Shown piece by piece: positions 42,705 through 51,500 of a stretch of 64,000 nt of DNA. Positions within the stretch are counted from its first letter, which is position 1; each line of letters opens with the position of its first letter. The notes below the pieces were generated by a model. The model did no database searches. It was not told where the DNA came from and saw nothing but the letters and a program-made list of their open reading frames with translations. Position numbers and translations under genes: made by a program. This DNA comes from Sphingopyxis sp. YF1 (GTDB taxonomy: Bacteria > Pseudomonadota > Alphaproteobacteria > Sphingomonadales > Sphingomonadaceae). The stretch lies in NCBI RefSeq assembly GCF_022701295.1, contig NZ_CP033204.1:2914001-2978000 (forward strand), in the 5' to 3' direction.

Positions 42705-43907
42705 ATGACGGGTCGGTTGAAGTTTTACGAGTTCTTCGCCGGTGGAGGCATGGCACGCGTCGGCCTCGAGCCCACCTGGGACTGCACCTTTGCGAATGAC
42801 AATTCGACCAAAAAGGCTCTCGCTTACGCTGCGCGATGGGGCGAGGGTCACCTCGACACGCGGAGCATTGACGAAGTCGCGTCAACAGATCTCCCGCGCG
42901 GCGCGCATATGGCCTGGGCTTCCTTCCCCTGCCAAGATGTGTCAGTCGCCGGCAACGGGCTGGGCATCGGCACGGCTGCTGAGAGGGGGACACGGTCGAG
43001 CGCGCTCTGGCCCTTCCTCGATCTAATGGCCGCGCTGAAGGACGAGGATGATCATCCCGCAGTGATCGCCCTGGAGAATGTCACCGGACTTTTGACATCG
43101 AACGGCGGTCAGGACTTCACGACCATCTGCGAGGCGCTTGCGAGCCTCGACTATGTTTTTGGTGCCGTTCTCATCGACGCCAAATTTTTTGTGCCGCAGT
43201 CGCGGCCGCGAGTCTTCCTCATTGCAGCACGCGAGGATAGGCAACTGCCCGCCGGCCTTCTAGGAGCAGAGGCCGTCAGGCCATGGCACAATAGCGGCAT
43301 CGAGAATGTCCACGCCACGCTCCCTCCGCACCTCTCCCCGCGCTGGCGATGGTGGGATCTTGGCGCCGCACCAGAGCTCGCGGACGACGCGCTCGTTCGC
43401 GCGATCGATCTAACGGCCGCCGCGGCGTGGAATAGCACTGCGGAAACTGACCGCCTGTTGGCGATGATGCCCGATACGCACAAGGCGCGGCTCGAGGAAG
43501 CGAAAGCCGCCGGAAGGCCCGTGATCGGAAGCCTCTACTTGCGGATGCGGCCACGCGAACATGGCAATGTGCAATGCGCGGAAATCAGCTTCGCGCCCAC
43601 ATTGGGGTGCCTGCGAACGCCCCGCGGTGGCGGATCGCGCCCCCGTATCATCGTTGTAGAAGGCGAGAATGTCCGCACGCGGCTTCTCTCGGCGCGCGAA
43701 GCGGCCCGGTTGATGGGACTTCCCGAAACATATCCGCTGCCCGACAAATATCAGCATGCATTTCAGCTCATGGGCGATGGCGTCGTCGCTCCCGTCGTGA
43801 GGTTCCTCGGTCGGACGCTCATCGAACCGCTCGCGCGCGCGCCGATCGGACCGCCGCCGCCGGATGCAGTGCCCGAACCCGCCGCCGTCGAGGAGCAGCT
43901 GGCTTGA
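42705..43907 (+). CDS. druM: C5-cytosine DNA methyltransferase, Druantia type II DruM-like
   Basis: About 400 residues from the ATG at 42705, chosen because it places motif I (FYEFFAGGGMARVGL) eight residues from the start; in-frame ATGs at 42654 and 42672 are possible. Motif IV FPCQDVSVAGNG (about 75, catalytic Cys), motif VI ENVTGLL (about 123) and motif VIII QSRPRVFLIAARED (about 163) are intact. The C-terminal LMGDGVVAPVVRFLGRTLIEP contains motif X. It methylates cytosine C5, probably marking self DNA. It is the first gene of a four- to five-gene operon and ends with a TTGA overlap to the next gene. Confidence 0.88.
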   Translation: MTGRLKFYEFFAGGGMARVGLEPTWDCTFANDNSTKKALAYAARWGEGHLDTRSIDEVASTDLPRGAHMAWASFPCQDVSVAGNGLGIGTAAERGTRSSALWPFLDLMAALKDEDDHPAVIALENVTGLLTSNGGQDFTTICEALASLDYVFGAVLIDAKFFVPQSRPRVFLIAAREDRQLPAGLLGAEAVRPWHNSGIENVHATLPPHLSPRWRWWDLGAAPELADDALVRAIDLTAAAAWNSTAETDRLLAMMPDTHKARLEEAKAAGRPVIGSLYLRMRPREHGNVQCAEISFAPTLGCLRTPRGGGSRPRIIVVEGENVRTRLLSAREAARLMGLPETYPLPDKYQHAFQLMGDGVVAPVVRFLGRTLIEPLARAPIGPPPPDAVPEPAAVEEQLA

Positions 43908-46432
43908 GCGAGGCGCTGCCGACAACACTGGCAGAATGGGAAGCGGGCCTCGTCGATCGCTTTCTGCGCGTTGGCGAGGGCGAAGAGAGCTCGCCTCTGC
44001 GATCCTTCGAAATCACCCCCGAAACGCTGGCGACCGTGTTTCCGGACGCGGACGCGAGCCCAAATGAGGCAGCGACTGCCTTTCAAGCCGCTGTCAGGGG
44101 CGATCGCCATGTGTTCCGAGCGTTCCGGCTGGGCCGGCCCTGTCGGGCTGGCGACGCCGCGCCGGGCTGCTTCGCCTATCTTTGCGCATCGCTCCTGATC
44201 GATACGCTCCTTGATGGTGCCTATTCGGCGCAAGGCGAATATCGCGCCCGGCTTCGCACATGGCTGGGAACGTCGCGCTCGATGATGCAGCTCTCGGGGA
44301 TCGCGTCGATGTGGCGCGATCTCGCGACATGGCTGGACGAACGCTCGGCGGTGGGCGACGACGTCCGAACCCTGCTGCTCCCCGACCCGCGCAGCTGGTA
44401 TCAAATCGGACACACCCGCCGCCTGTCCTTTCCAACCCGCTCCGACCTGCGCTTCCTCGCCCGAGTTTTGGCGAGCTTCCCACGTGGGAGCGTCGATCCG
44501 CCGGGCCTGGTCCGCGCCATCGAAACCGCAATCGGCCGCCACGATGTCTCCTGGGGGATGGAAGCCGCATTCGGCGAGTTCCAGCGGGCTTTTCGCAATG
44601 GCAGCGCGATAGCTAGCCACCGCTTCTGGCGCTTCATCCTGCGCGCCGAAAGTGCCCAGACACAAAAGGCCGCGCCCGTCCTCGCCCGGCTCGAGCTCGA
44701 ATATGATGAGGATGGCCGTGCCGAGTTCCGTCTGGAAGGAAGCCTGTTCCCCAATCTCGGCTCGGCGATCCAATCGCCGCTCGTCGTGCGCAGCGCCAAT
44801 CTCGGCCCGGCCTTCGAGCGAGGGCTCTTGTTTTTTCGGCAAGTTGGCATGGCCCGCTGGGTGGCCGAGGCCGATCCCCAACCGGGGTCGTCGCACCTTG
44901 CCGTCGGCCCTGGTCTCGCCGGTGCCGTGCGCGGAACTCTGATCGAATTCGCGCAAAGCGGTGACTGGTTGCTCTCCTCAGCGGCGCTCACGCCCCGTAA
45001 CGTCGACGATCTCCTAGCACAGCTGCGCCTTGGCCGGCTCCGCCGCGAACATCTGGTCGAAATTGCCATCGAAGGTGCCGTACATATCGAAGGCGGGCTT
45101 CTGGGGCGGCCCACATTTCTGCCGCGCATTGAAGCCGAACAGCGGCAGGTCAGCGTTCGTGCCCTCGCCGACACCGAAAGACCGCAGCCACAAGTTCAAT
45201 ATGTCGGCGGTGCGCTCGTCGCCGACGAGCCCCTTCATGGTCGTTACGAGCTCAGCATCTACGCCGACGTCGATAGCCAGCAAGTTGAATGGTCGAAGCG
45301 CCTGCGCTTTTTCGAGAACGCGCCCCCTCATGTCGATCTGAGCTGTGCGGCCCTCCGCGAAACGCCGATCGCCGAATGGACCGAAACGGGCAGCGCTGAT
45401 TTGCCGCAGCCCGAAGTTGCCGCTGCGACATGGAACGACGTTCCGCAGCCAATGGCCGACCTGCTCGAAGCGCTTTATGCTTCGGGCCGATCAGGGCTGT
45501 CCGATGGCGACGTCCTCGATTTGCTTCACCGCGCCAATGCGAAGGCGTCGCCTTGGGATCGGCTTCGGTCGATTCAGGAGAGCGGCTTTCTTTGCGCACG
45601 GCAGCGTTCAAAATGGCGCGGCCGCATATGGACGCTGGGTGCCCCCCGCCTGATCGACTTGAGATCGTCAGTACGCGTTGACGGTGCGACCTGCGCGCTC
45701 CTTCAGGAAGAATTTCGGGCCGTCGCCGCAGCCGCCGGTGGTGTTCCGTTTCGGCATATGTCCGGGTCGGCCTGGAGTCCGCCCGTGATCGGCGCGGTCG
45801 GGGTCGAAGCCGCGGTGCTCGCCGTAGCTCTCGGATGGGAGGTTGCCGTGCCCGGGCAGCCGCCGGCACACGGGGCGCCCTATCTCGAAACATCGCGGCT
45901 GGTCGGTGGGCATCATCGTCTCGCATCAAGCTGGGACTGGCACCGCCGCCGCTTCGTCACGGCCGCCGTGGCCGCCTCAGATGTTTCGATCACGCGCTGG
46001 GTTCATCCAGGCGGCCGCGATCATGATCAGTATCGCGTCACATCGGCCGCAGGTGAAACACGGCATGCAACGCGGAACGCCGCGATCCTCCAGGGTCATA
46101 TCGCCGCGGGCGTTCCTCTCTTCGAGATCGAGGGCGACACGCTCGTCCGAACTTCGGCCGAAGGCGCGCTGCCGCTCGAAGTTGCAAAATGGCTGCGCGG
46201 ACGCGCAACCGAAGGCGGCGGTCCGGCGCCCGACGGCCGATATGTCTATCCGCTCGGCGGAATGCCGCCGCGCGCGCTCGCTGCGGCATTGCCGGGATGC
46301 ATCGACGACCTCGCGGAACAGCTGGCGTCTGCGCCTCCGTACGAGGCGAAAGCTGCGACCTTGGCTCGCGCGCGCCGAAGCGGCGGCCGCGTAAGGCTCT
46401 ACTGGACCAATGGGGAGGTTAGAGCGGCATGA
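43904..46432 (+). CDS. druF: Druantia type II DruF-like protein of unknown function
   Basis: An 842-residue protein if the TTG at 43904, overlapping the druM stop (TTGA), is the start; longer frames read through druM and are not credible. I see no enzyme motif. It is a soluble, acidic-basic mixed protein with a winged-helix-like region around 520-600 (LLEALYASGRSGLSDGDVLDLL). Its identity rests on position: in Druantia type II the order is methyltransferase, DruF, DruG, DruE. It overlaps druG by 4 bp. Confidence 0.72.
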   Translation: MSEALPTTLAEWEAGLVDRFLRVGEGEESSPLRSFEITPETLATVFPDADASPNEAATAFQAAVRGDRHVFRAFRLGRPCRAGDAAPGCFAYLCASLLIDTLLDGAYSAQGEYRARLRTWLGTSRSMMQLSGIASMWRDLATWLDERSAVGDDVRTLLLPDPRSWYQIGHTRRLSFPTRSDLRFLARVLASFPRGSVDPPGLVRAIETAIGRHDVSWGMEAAFGEFQRAFRNGSAIASHRFWRFILRAESAQTQKAAPVLARLELEYDEDGRAEFRLEGSLFPNLGSAIQSPLVVRSANLGPAFERGLLFFRQVGMARWVAEADPQPGSSHLAVGPGLAGAVRGTLIEFAQSGDWLLSSAALTPRNVDDLLAQLRLGRLRREHLVEIAIEGAVHIEGGLLGRPTFLPRIEAEQRQVSVRALADTERPQPQVQYVGGALVADEPLHGRYELSIYADVDSQQVEWSKRLRFFENAPPHVDLSCAALRETPIAEWTETGSADLPQPEVAAATWNDVPQPMADLLEALYASGRSGLSDGDVLDLLHRANAKASPWDRLRSIQESGFLCARQRSKWRGRIWTLGAPRLIDLRSSVRVDGATCALLQEEFRAVAAAAGGVPFRHMSGSAWSPPVIGAVGVEAAVLAVALGWEVAVPGQPPAHGAPYLETSRLVGGHHRLASSWDWHRRRFVTAAVAASDVSITRWVHPGGRDHDQYRVTSAAGETRHATRNAAILQGHIAAGVPLFEIEGDTLVRTSAEGALPLEVAKWLRGRATEGGGPAPDGRYVYPLGGMPPRALAAALPGCIDDLAEQLASAPPYEAKAATLARARRSGGRVRLYWTNGEVRAA

Positions 46433-48513
46433 GCGCGGCACGCCCCTGGTACGCCGGCCGACTGATGAGGCGGCGCGCCATGCGAACGCCTGTCGAGGTC
46501 GTCGCCGTGCGCGGGCGCGCCGGGTGGGATCCGGTCGACAATCCGAAGCGCCTATTCCCTAAAATGGGCCAGGTCGACCTCCAGGGAGCAGCAGCGTTAG
46601 AAGGCAACGCCGGCGACTGGTTAGCCTTCCAGGTGGTCGACGATGGCAGACCGGGTGCCGGCCAGACCCGCATAGGGGCCCATCATTATCTGCCGCGCTA
46701 CGCCGACATGCGCAGTGCCGGGACGATCGACACTGCGCGGTTCCGGTTCGCCCGCGAGGGATGGGACGGCGCGAGCGATCCCGGTCATTGGGCCGTCCGG
46801 ATTGCTGACGACCGCTATCTAGCGCTGCAACTCGAGCGCACGAAGGACGGTCGCCTACGGTGCACCGAGCGAAGTCTCGGCAAAATTCTCTGCCTGCCTT
46901 TCGACGAAGCTCGTTTGCTGGTCGAACCTGGCGCAAGTGGGGAGCAGCTGCTCTACGAGCCCGACGGCGGCGCGCCGCTCGCCGAATATGACTGGTCGCC
47001 CGGTGCCGATTATGTTGCGCATGTTGTGCGTGCGCTCGCCGGTGCCAATGATCCGCGGCTGCCCGAACTCATCACCTGGCTCGAACTCCACCGCGACGAT
47101 GTGACGGGCCGCGTATCGGCCATCGGTACGGATCATGAACGGGCCTTCGAGGCCTTGCGGTCGGGCGAACTTGCGGCGCGGCTGGCCGCCGATCGGGACG
47201 TGATGCAATCCTATCTGGATGCGGTGCGAACCGATCCCATCGTCGCCGAGCTGGTCGCCGCGGCGGTCGCGCGAGAAACCGAACAGGGACGTGCCGCGGT
47301 CCGAACCGTGCTTGAAGCAGAGCTAGCCGACGAATTTGCCGCAAAGCGCGCTGCGCTCCTCGGCGATCTCGAAGCCGAACGGTCCGCGGCCGAGACGGCG
47401 CTTGCAGAGTGCCTCGCCGCGCAAGAAAAGAAAGCCGCGGCCGATCTCGCGGCGCGCCTTGCCGAACAAGCCGATGCGCAGGCGAGCGTGCTCGCCGCCG
47501 AAAAGGAGGCGGCGACGCGCGCCGCCGATGACGCGCGCAGCGAACTCGCCGCGCTGAACGAAGCGCAAGATGAGGCTAAGATCGCGCTTGCTGCACTCCG
47601 TGAGCAAACCGCTGAGCAAGAAGAGCGGGCACGCGTCGCCACCGATCGCGCCGTGGCGATCGCCAAGGAACATAGGATCGGTGACGGGCACGCGGCGATG
47701 GCGCCGCGCCCTCTCGTCACCATCCCAGAGCGCAAAACTCCGGAACGGGTCGACCCGGCAGAACTCGGGCGCCGGATCGCAGCCTGCGTTCTTCTAACCG
47801 ACCATGGCAAAGCAATGATGACGGCGTTCACGGCCTATATGCTCGCCGGCGAAGTCCCCATATTGGAAGGCGCGGATGTCGACGCCTTCATTCTGGTCGC
47901 CGAGGCTCTAATCGCCGCCGAAGGCCTCATTCCGTTCGACACTGATTCGACGATCATTGCACCCGACGACATTTGGTCCCGTCCGGGATCCCATCTCCCT
48001 TCGCAGGTCGCGCAAGCGGCAGCAATCGCAGGTGTTGATCAGACTTTCCTGGTGCAGCTGCGCGGCATTGAGCGGTCGGCAGCGCGCGTCTGGCATCCCG
48101 CGCTGAGCGCGCTCGCGCGCCGGGGTCTCCTTCCACGCCCGCTCCTGCTGTTCGCAACGCTTCAGGATACAGCTTCGGAAGAAGCGGGCGCGCTGCCGAA
48201 CGATAGCTGCCGACTGGTCATTGAAGAGGCTGTCCTCAGCGACGCATTTCTGGTGGCACCGAGTCTGCTCAGCCGTGCGCCGACAGCGATCGCCCTACAG
48301 CTCGATCCCGGAGAGGCCCCCACCGATCTCTCCGGTGCCACAAAGGCGATCGCAGAGCTAGAAGGCCTGGCTCTCGATCTTCCTGCCGTCATGCGGGTGG
48401 CAAGAGTGATCGCCGAAGCATCGGCACTAACACCCAATGACATGTCGGCTGTTAAGGCCATCGCACAGCGCTTTTGCAGCGCCATCGGTTGCGCGACGTG
48501 CGCTAGCCAATAG
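46429..48513 (+). CDS. druG: Druantia type II DruG-like coiled-coil protein
   Basis: A 694-residue protein with a 4-bp overlap to the preceding gene. The N-terminal about 250 residues look globular (RTPVEVVAVRGRAGWDPVDN). A long Ala/Glu-rich coiled coil fills about 250-420 (AAETALAECLAAQEKKAAADL and similar). The C-terminal part has ALPNDSCRLVIEEA and a DLPAVMRVARVI helix, compatible with a helper or scaffolding role. I recognise no catalytic motif. The assignment comes from the operon layout and from the coiled coil, not from domain recognition. Confidence 0.7.
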   Translation: MSAARPWYAGRLMRRRAMRTPVEVVAVRGRAGWDPVDNPKRLFPKMGQVDLQGAAALEGNAGDWLAFQVVDDGRPGAGQTRIGAHHYLPRYADMRSAGTIDTARFRFAREGWDGASDPGHWAVRIADDRYLALQLERTKDGRLRCTERSLGKILCLPFDEARLLVEPGASGEQLLYEPDGGAPLAEYDWSPGADYVAHVVRALAGANDPRLPELITWLELHRDDVTGRVSAIGTDHERAFEALRSGELAARLAADRDVMQSYLDAVRTDPIVAELVAAAVARETEQGRAAVRTVLEAELADEFAAKRAALLGDLEAERSAAETALAECLAAQEKKAAADLAARLAEQADAQASVLAAEKEAATRAADDARSELAALNEAQDEAKIALAALREQTAEQEERARVATDRAVAIAKEHRIGDGHAAMAPRPLVTIPERKTPERVDPAELGRRIAACVLLTDHGKAMMTAFTAYMLAGEVPILEGADVDAFILVAEALIAAEGLIPFDTDSTIIAPDDIWSRPGSHLPSQVAQAAAIAGVDQTFLVQLRGIERSAARVWHPALSALARRGLLPRPLLLFATLQDTASEEAGALPNDSCRLVIEEAVLSDAFLVAPSLLSRAPTAIALQLDPGEAPTDLSGATKAIAELEGLALDLPAVMRVARVIAEASALTPNDMSAVKAIAQRFCSAIGCATCASQ

Positions 48514-48524
48514 GAGACACGCCG

Positions 48525-51500
48525 ATGCTCGATCCGATTGGCGGATTTGACCGCATCCAGGATTTCTTCACCTCCTACGTGGAGACGAGCTTCCGAATTT
48601 CCAATCCTGCGGTCGCGGCTGCGCGGGGCGCCCTCCTTGGCGAAGACAATGTGTTCGCGACCCAGCCGTTCATCGAACCGGTACCCCGCTATCAGCCGAG
48701 CGCGCATCGCCTCGAGGACCTGATCGACTGGCCCGACGGGCCGCTCGGCCCCCTGAGCCGTGAGGCGCGCATCGCTTTCGTCGAGCTTGCGCTATCGGGT
48801 CTGTTCGACGGCGAGCCGAACGACGGAGACGTCCGGCGCCGGTCGACGTATGAACCCTATCGCCACCAGATCGATATGCTGGCGCGTGGTATCCGCCCAG
48901 GGCAGCCGGGCATCGTGACCTCGGGCACGGGCTCGGGAAAAACCGAAAGCTTCATGCTGCCCATTCTCGCGGCCATCGCTAACGAGGCGGTCGGCTGGGC
49001 TGCGCCCGGAGGTGAATATCTTGCCGACACGTGGTGGAACGGGTCGCGCACGCGCTGGACACCGCAGCGCAGCGGGGAAAATCGCCCCGCCGCCATACGC
49101 GCTCTCGTCCTTTATCCGATGAATGCGCTCGTCGAGGATCAGATGGTCCGGCTCCGGCGAACGCTCGATTCCGACGCGGCGCGGGCGGTGATGGACGAGC
49201 GCTTCGCAGGCAACCGCGTCTTCTTCGGTCAATATACCGGCTCAACCCCCGTCACCGGCTATGAGCGGCATCCGCGTATCGCCGGAGAGCAGGTGGAAAA
49301 GGACCGGCGCAGCCGCCGCCTCCGCAAATTGCGCCATACGCTCCGTTCGCTTGAAGCCGATCAAACCGCAGCGCGGCGGCACGACGCAGCCGAAGCCGAA
49401 CGCGCGCGCGAGGCCGGCGTGCGGCCACCCGATCTGACGCGCTATATCTTTCCCTCGCTCGATGGCTCTGAAATGCACTCGCGCTGGGACATGCATCACA
49501 GCCCCCCCGACCTCATGGTCACCAACGCGTCGATGCTCGGAGCTATGCTCTCGCGCGAAGTCGAACAGGGGATGTTCGAGCAGACGCGAGCCTGGCTCGA
49601 AGCCGACGACGACTCCTATTTTTACCTTGTCTTCGACGAGCTTCACCTGATCCGGGGCTCTGCCGGTACCGAGGTTGCCTTTCTCGTCAAATCGCTCATC
49701 CAGCGGCTCGGGCTCGACGCCCCTGCACACCGCCACAAGCTGCGGATCCTTGCCTCGTCGGCGTCGCTTCCAATGGATGGCGAACGCGGCGAGCAGTCGA
49801 AGCGCTATCTTCGCGATCTCTTCGCTCCTTTCGGCACCAGCACCGGGCCCGGTGACGCGGGATCGGAGACGACCGAGTTCTGGGCCGACTGCGTCGTTCG
49901 CGGTGTCGCCGAGCTGCCGAGCTGGGGGGGCGGTGCTGTCCCCGCCGCGCCCTTTGAATCGCTTCTTGCCGCTGGCGTCGGGGGCGCGGGCTTTGTCGCA
50001 AGGATTGACGATCCGGCCCGCTTCGAGCCGGCGATCGCCAATGCTGCCGCAGCCCTTGGCTTGTCCGGCGGCGCGAACGTCGTCCCGGCCCTCGCCGAAG
50101 CAGCCGCCGCGATTCTGACCGATGCCTGCCGCGATGGTGACGGCGTTCGTGCGCGCGCGCTCGACGATGTCGCGATGCGGATATTCGGCGATACGGGCAG
50201 GGCGGAAGCGGTGCGCGGTCTGATGCTGGCGCGCGCACTGCCCGAGGCCGCAGCTTTTAGCGGTTTAGGCACACCTCCAAGCTCGACGCCGTCCTTTCGC
50301 GTTCATTGCTTTGTCCGGAATATCGAAGGGCTTTTTGCTGCTCCTGCGCTCAGCGAGGATGGCGAGGTCGTTTATTCAAGCCTGGGCGTTGAGCGCGGGT
50401 TATCGCATGCGCCGCCGGCTCCTGGCGAGGCGCGTGGGCGCCGCTTGTTCGAAATGCTCTATTGCGAAGCATGCGGCGATCTTTTGATCGGCGGCCAGCG
50501 GGGCACCGTCAACGGCAGCCGCCGCGAAACTGAACTTCTGCCCGCGACCGCGGAACTCGAGAATCTCCCCGAGCGGGCGGCAGCCGAATATTATGACCGG
50601 ATGACGCAGGACCAATTTGCCGTCTTCTGGCCGCGTCGCCAGGATCCGCTCCTAAGCAATTTTGACACATGGGAGCCGGCGAGCCTCAATCCCGAGACGG
50701 GGGTCGCCACCATAGGTTATGATGTGCCCGCCGGTTCCATCGGCGGCTATCTCTATTTTCAGGCCGATGCCGCCGTAAGCCGGGGCCGGTCGCAAACGCT
50801 CGGCGTAAAATCAGCGCAGCCCTTCTGCTGCCCGAAATGCGGAACGGACTATTCGAACCGTCCAACAAGCAGCCGGTCACGCTCGCCCATTCGTGCTTTC
50901 AGAACGGGTGTCAGCAAAGCATCGCAGCTGGTCGCGACCGAGCTATTCGAGCTTCTCTACGCGATCGGTGCCGACCCCAAGAGCATCGTCTTTTCGGACA
51001 GCCGCCAGGACGCTGCCAACCAGTCGCTCGAGATCGAGCGCCTCCATCTTCGAGACCTTCGCCGCGAAGTGCTGATATCGGTTGCGACCACTTATCTCGA
51101 CCGCCTAGCAGCAGATGCCCTCGATCGCGACGAGACCGTTGCGCGCATCACTGAGCTTATGGCGACGGATCCGGATGCTGGCGTTGCGCTCGCCACTCGT
51201 TTAAGCCAGCAGCAGAGCGACCGCGATGTCAGCATCGCGAACCGAAAGGTGCGGTTATCCCGGATCCTCGACTATCAGTCGGGCGAAAGCGGTGACGTCG
51301 GACAGTTGATCTCGGAATATGTCCGTTTGGGCGTCCATCCGTTCGACGAGGTTGGGCTAAGATTGTTCAATCGTCGGCCCTGGCACGAAGCGTTCCAGGA
51401 GCAAGACGGTGCCGTTCGCTTTGACCCCTCCCTGTCCGATACCGATCGGACCAAGCTCTGGCTAAAGATATTCGAGGAGCAAAAGAAACTCGTCGATGAC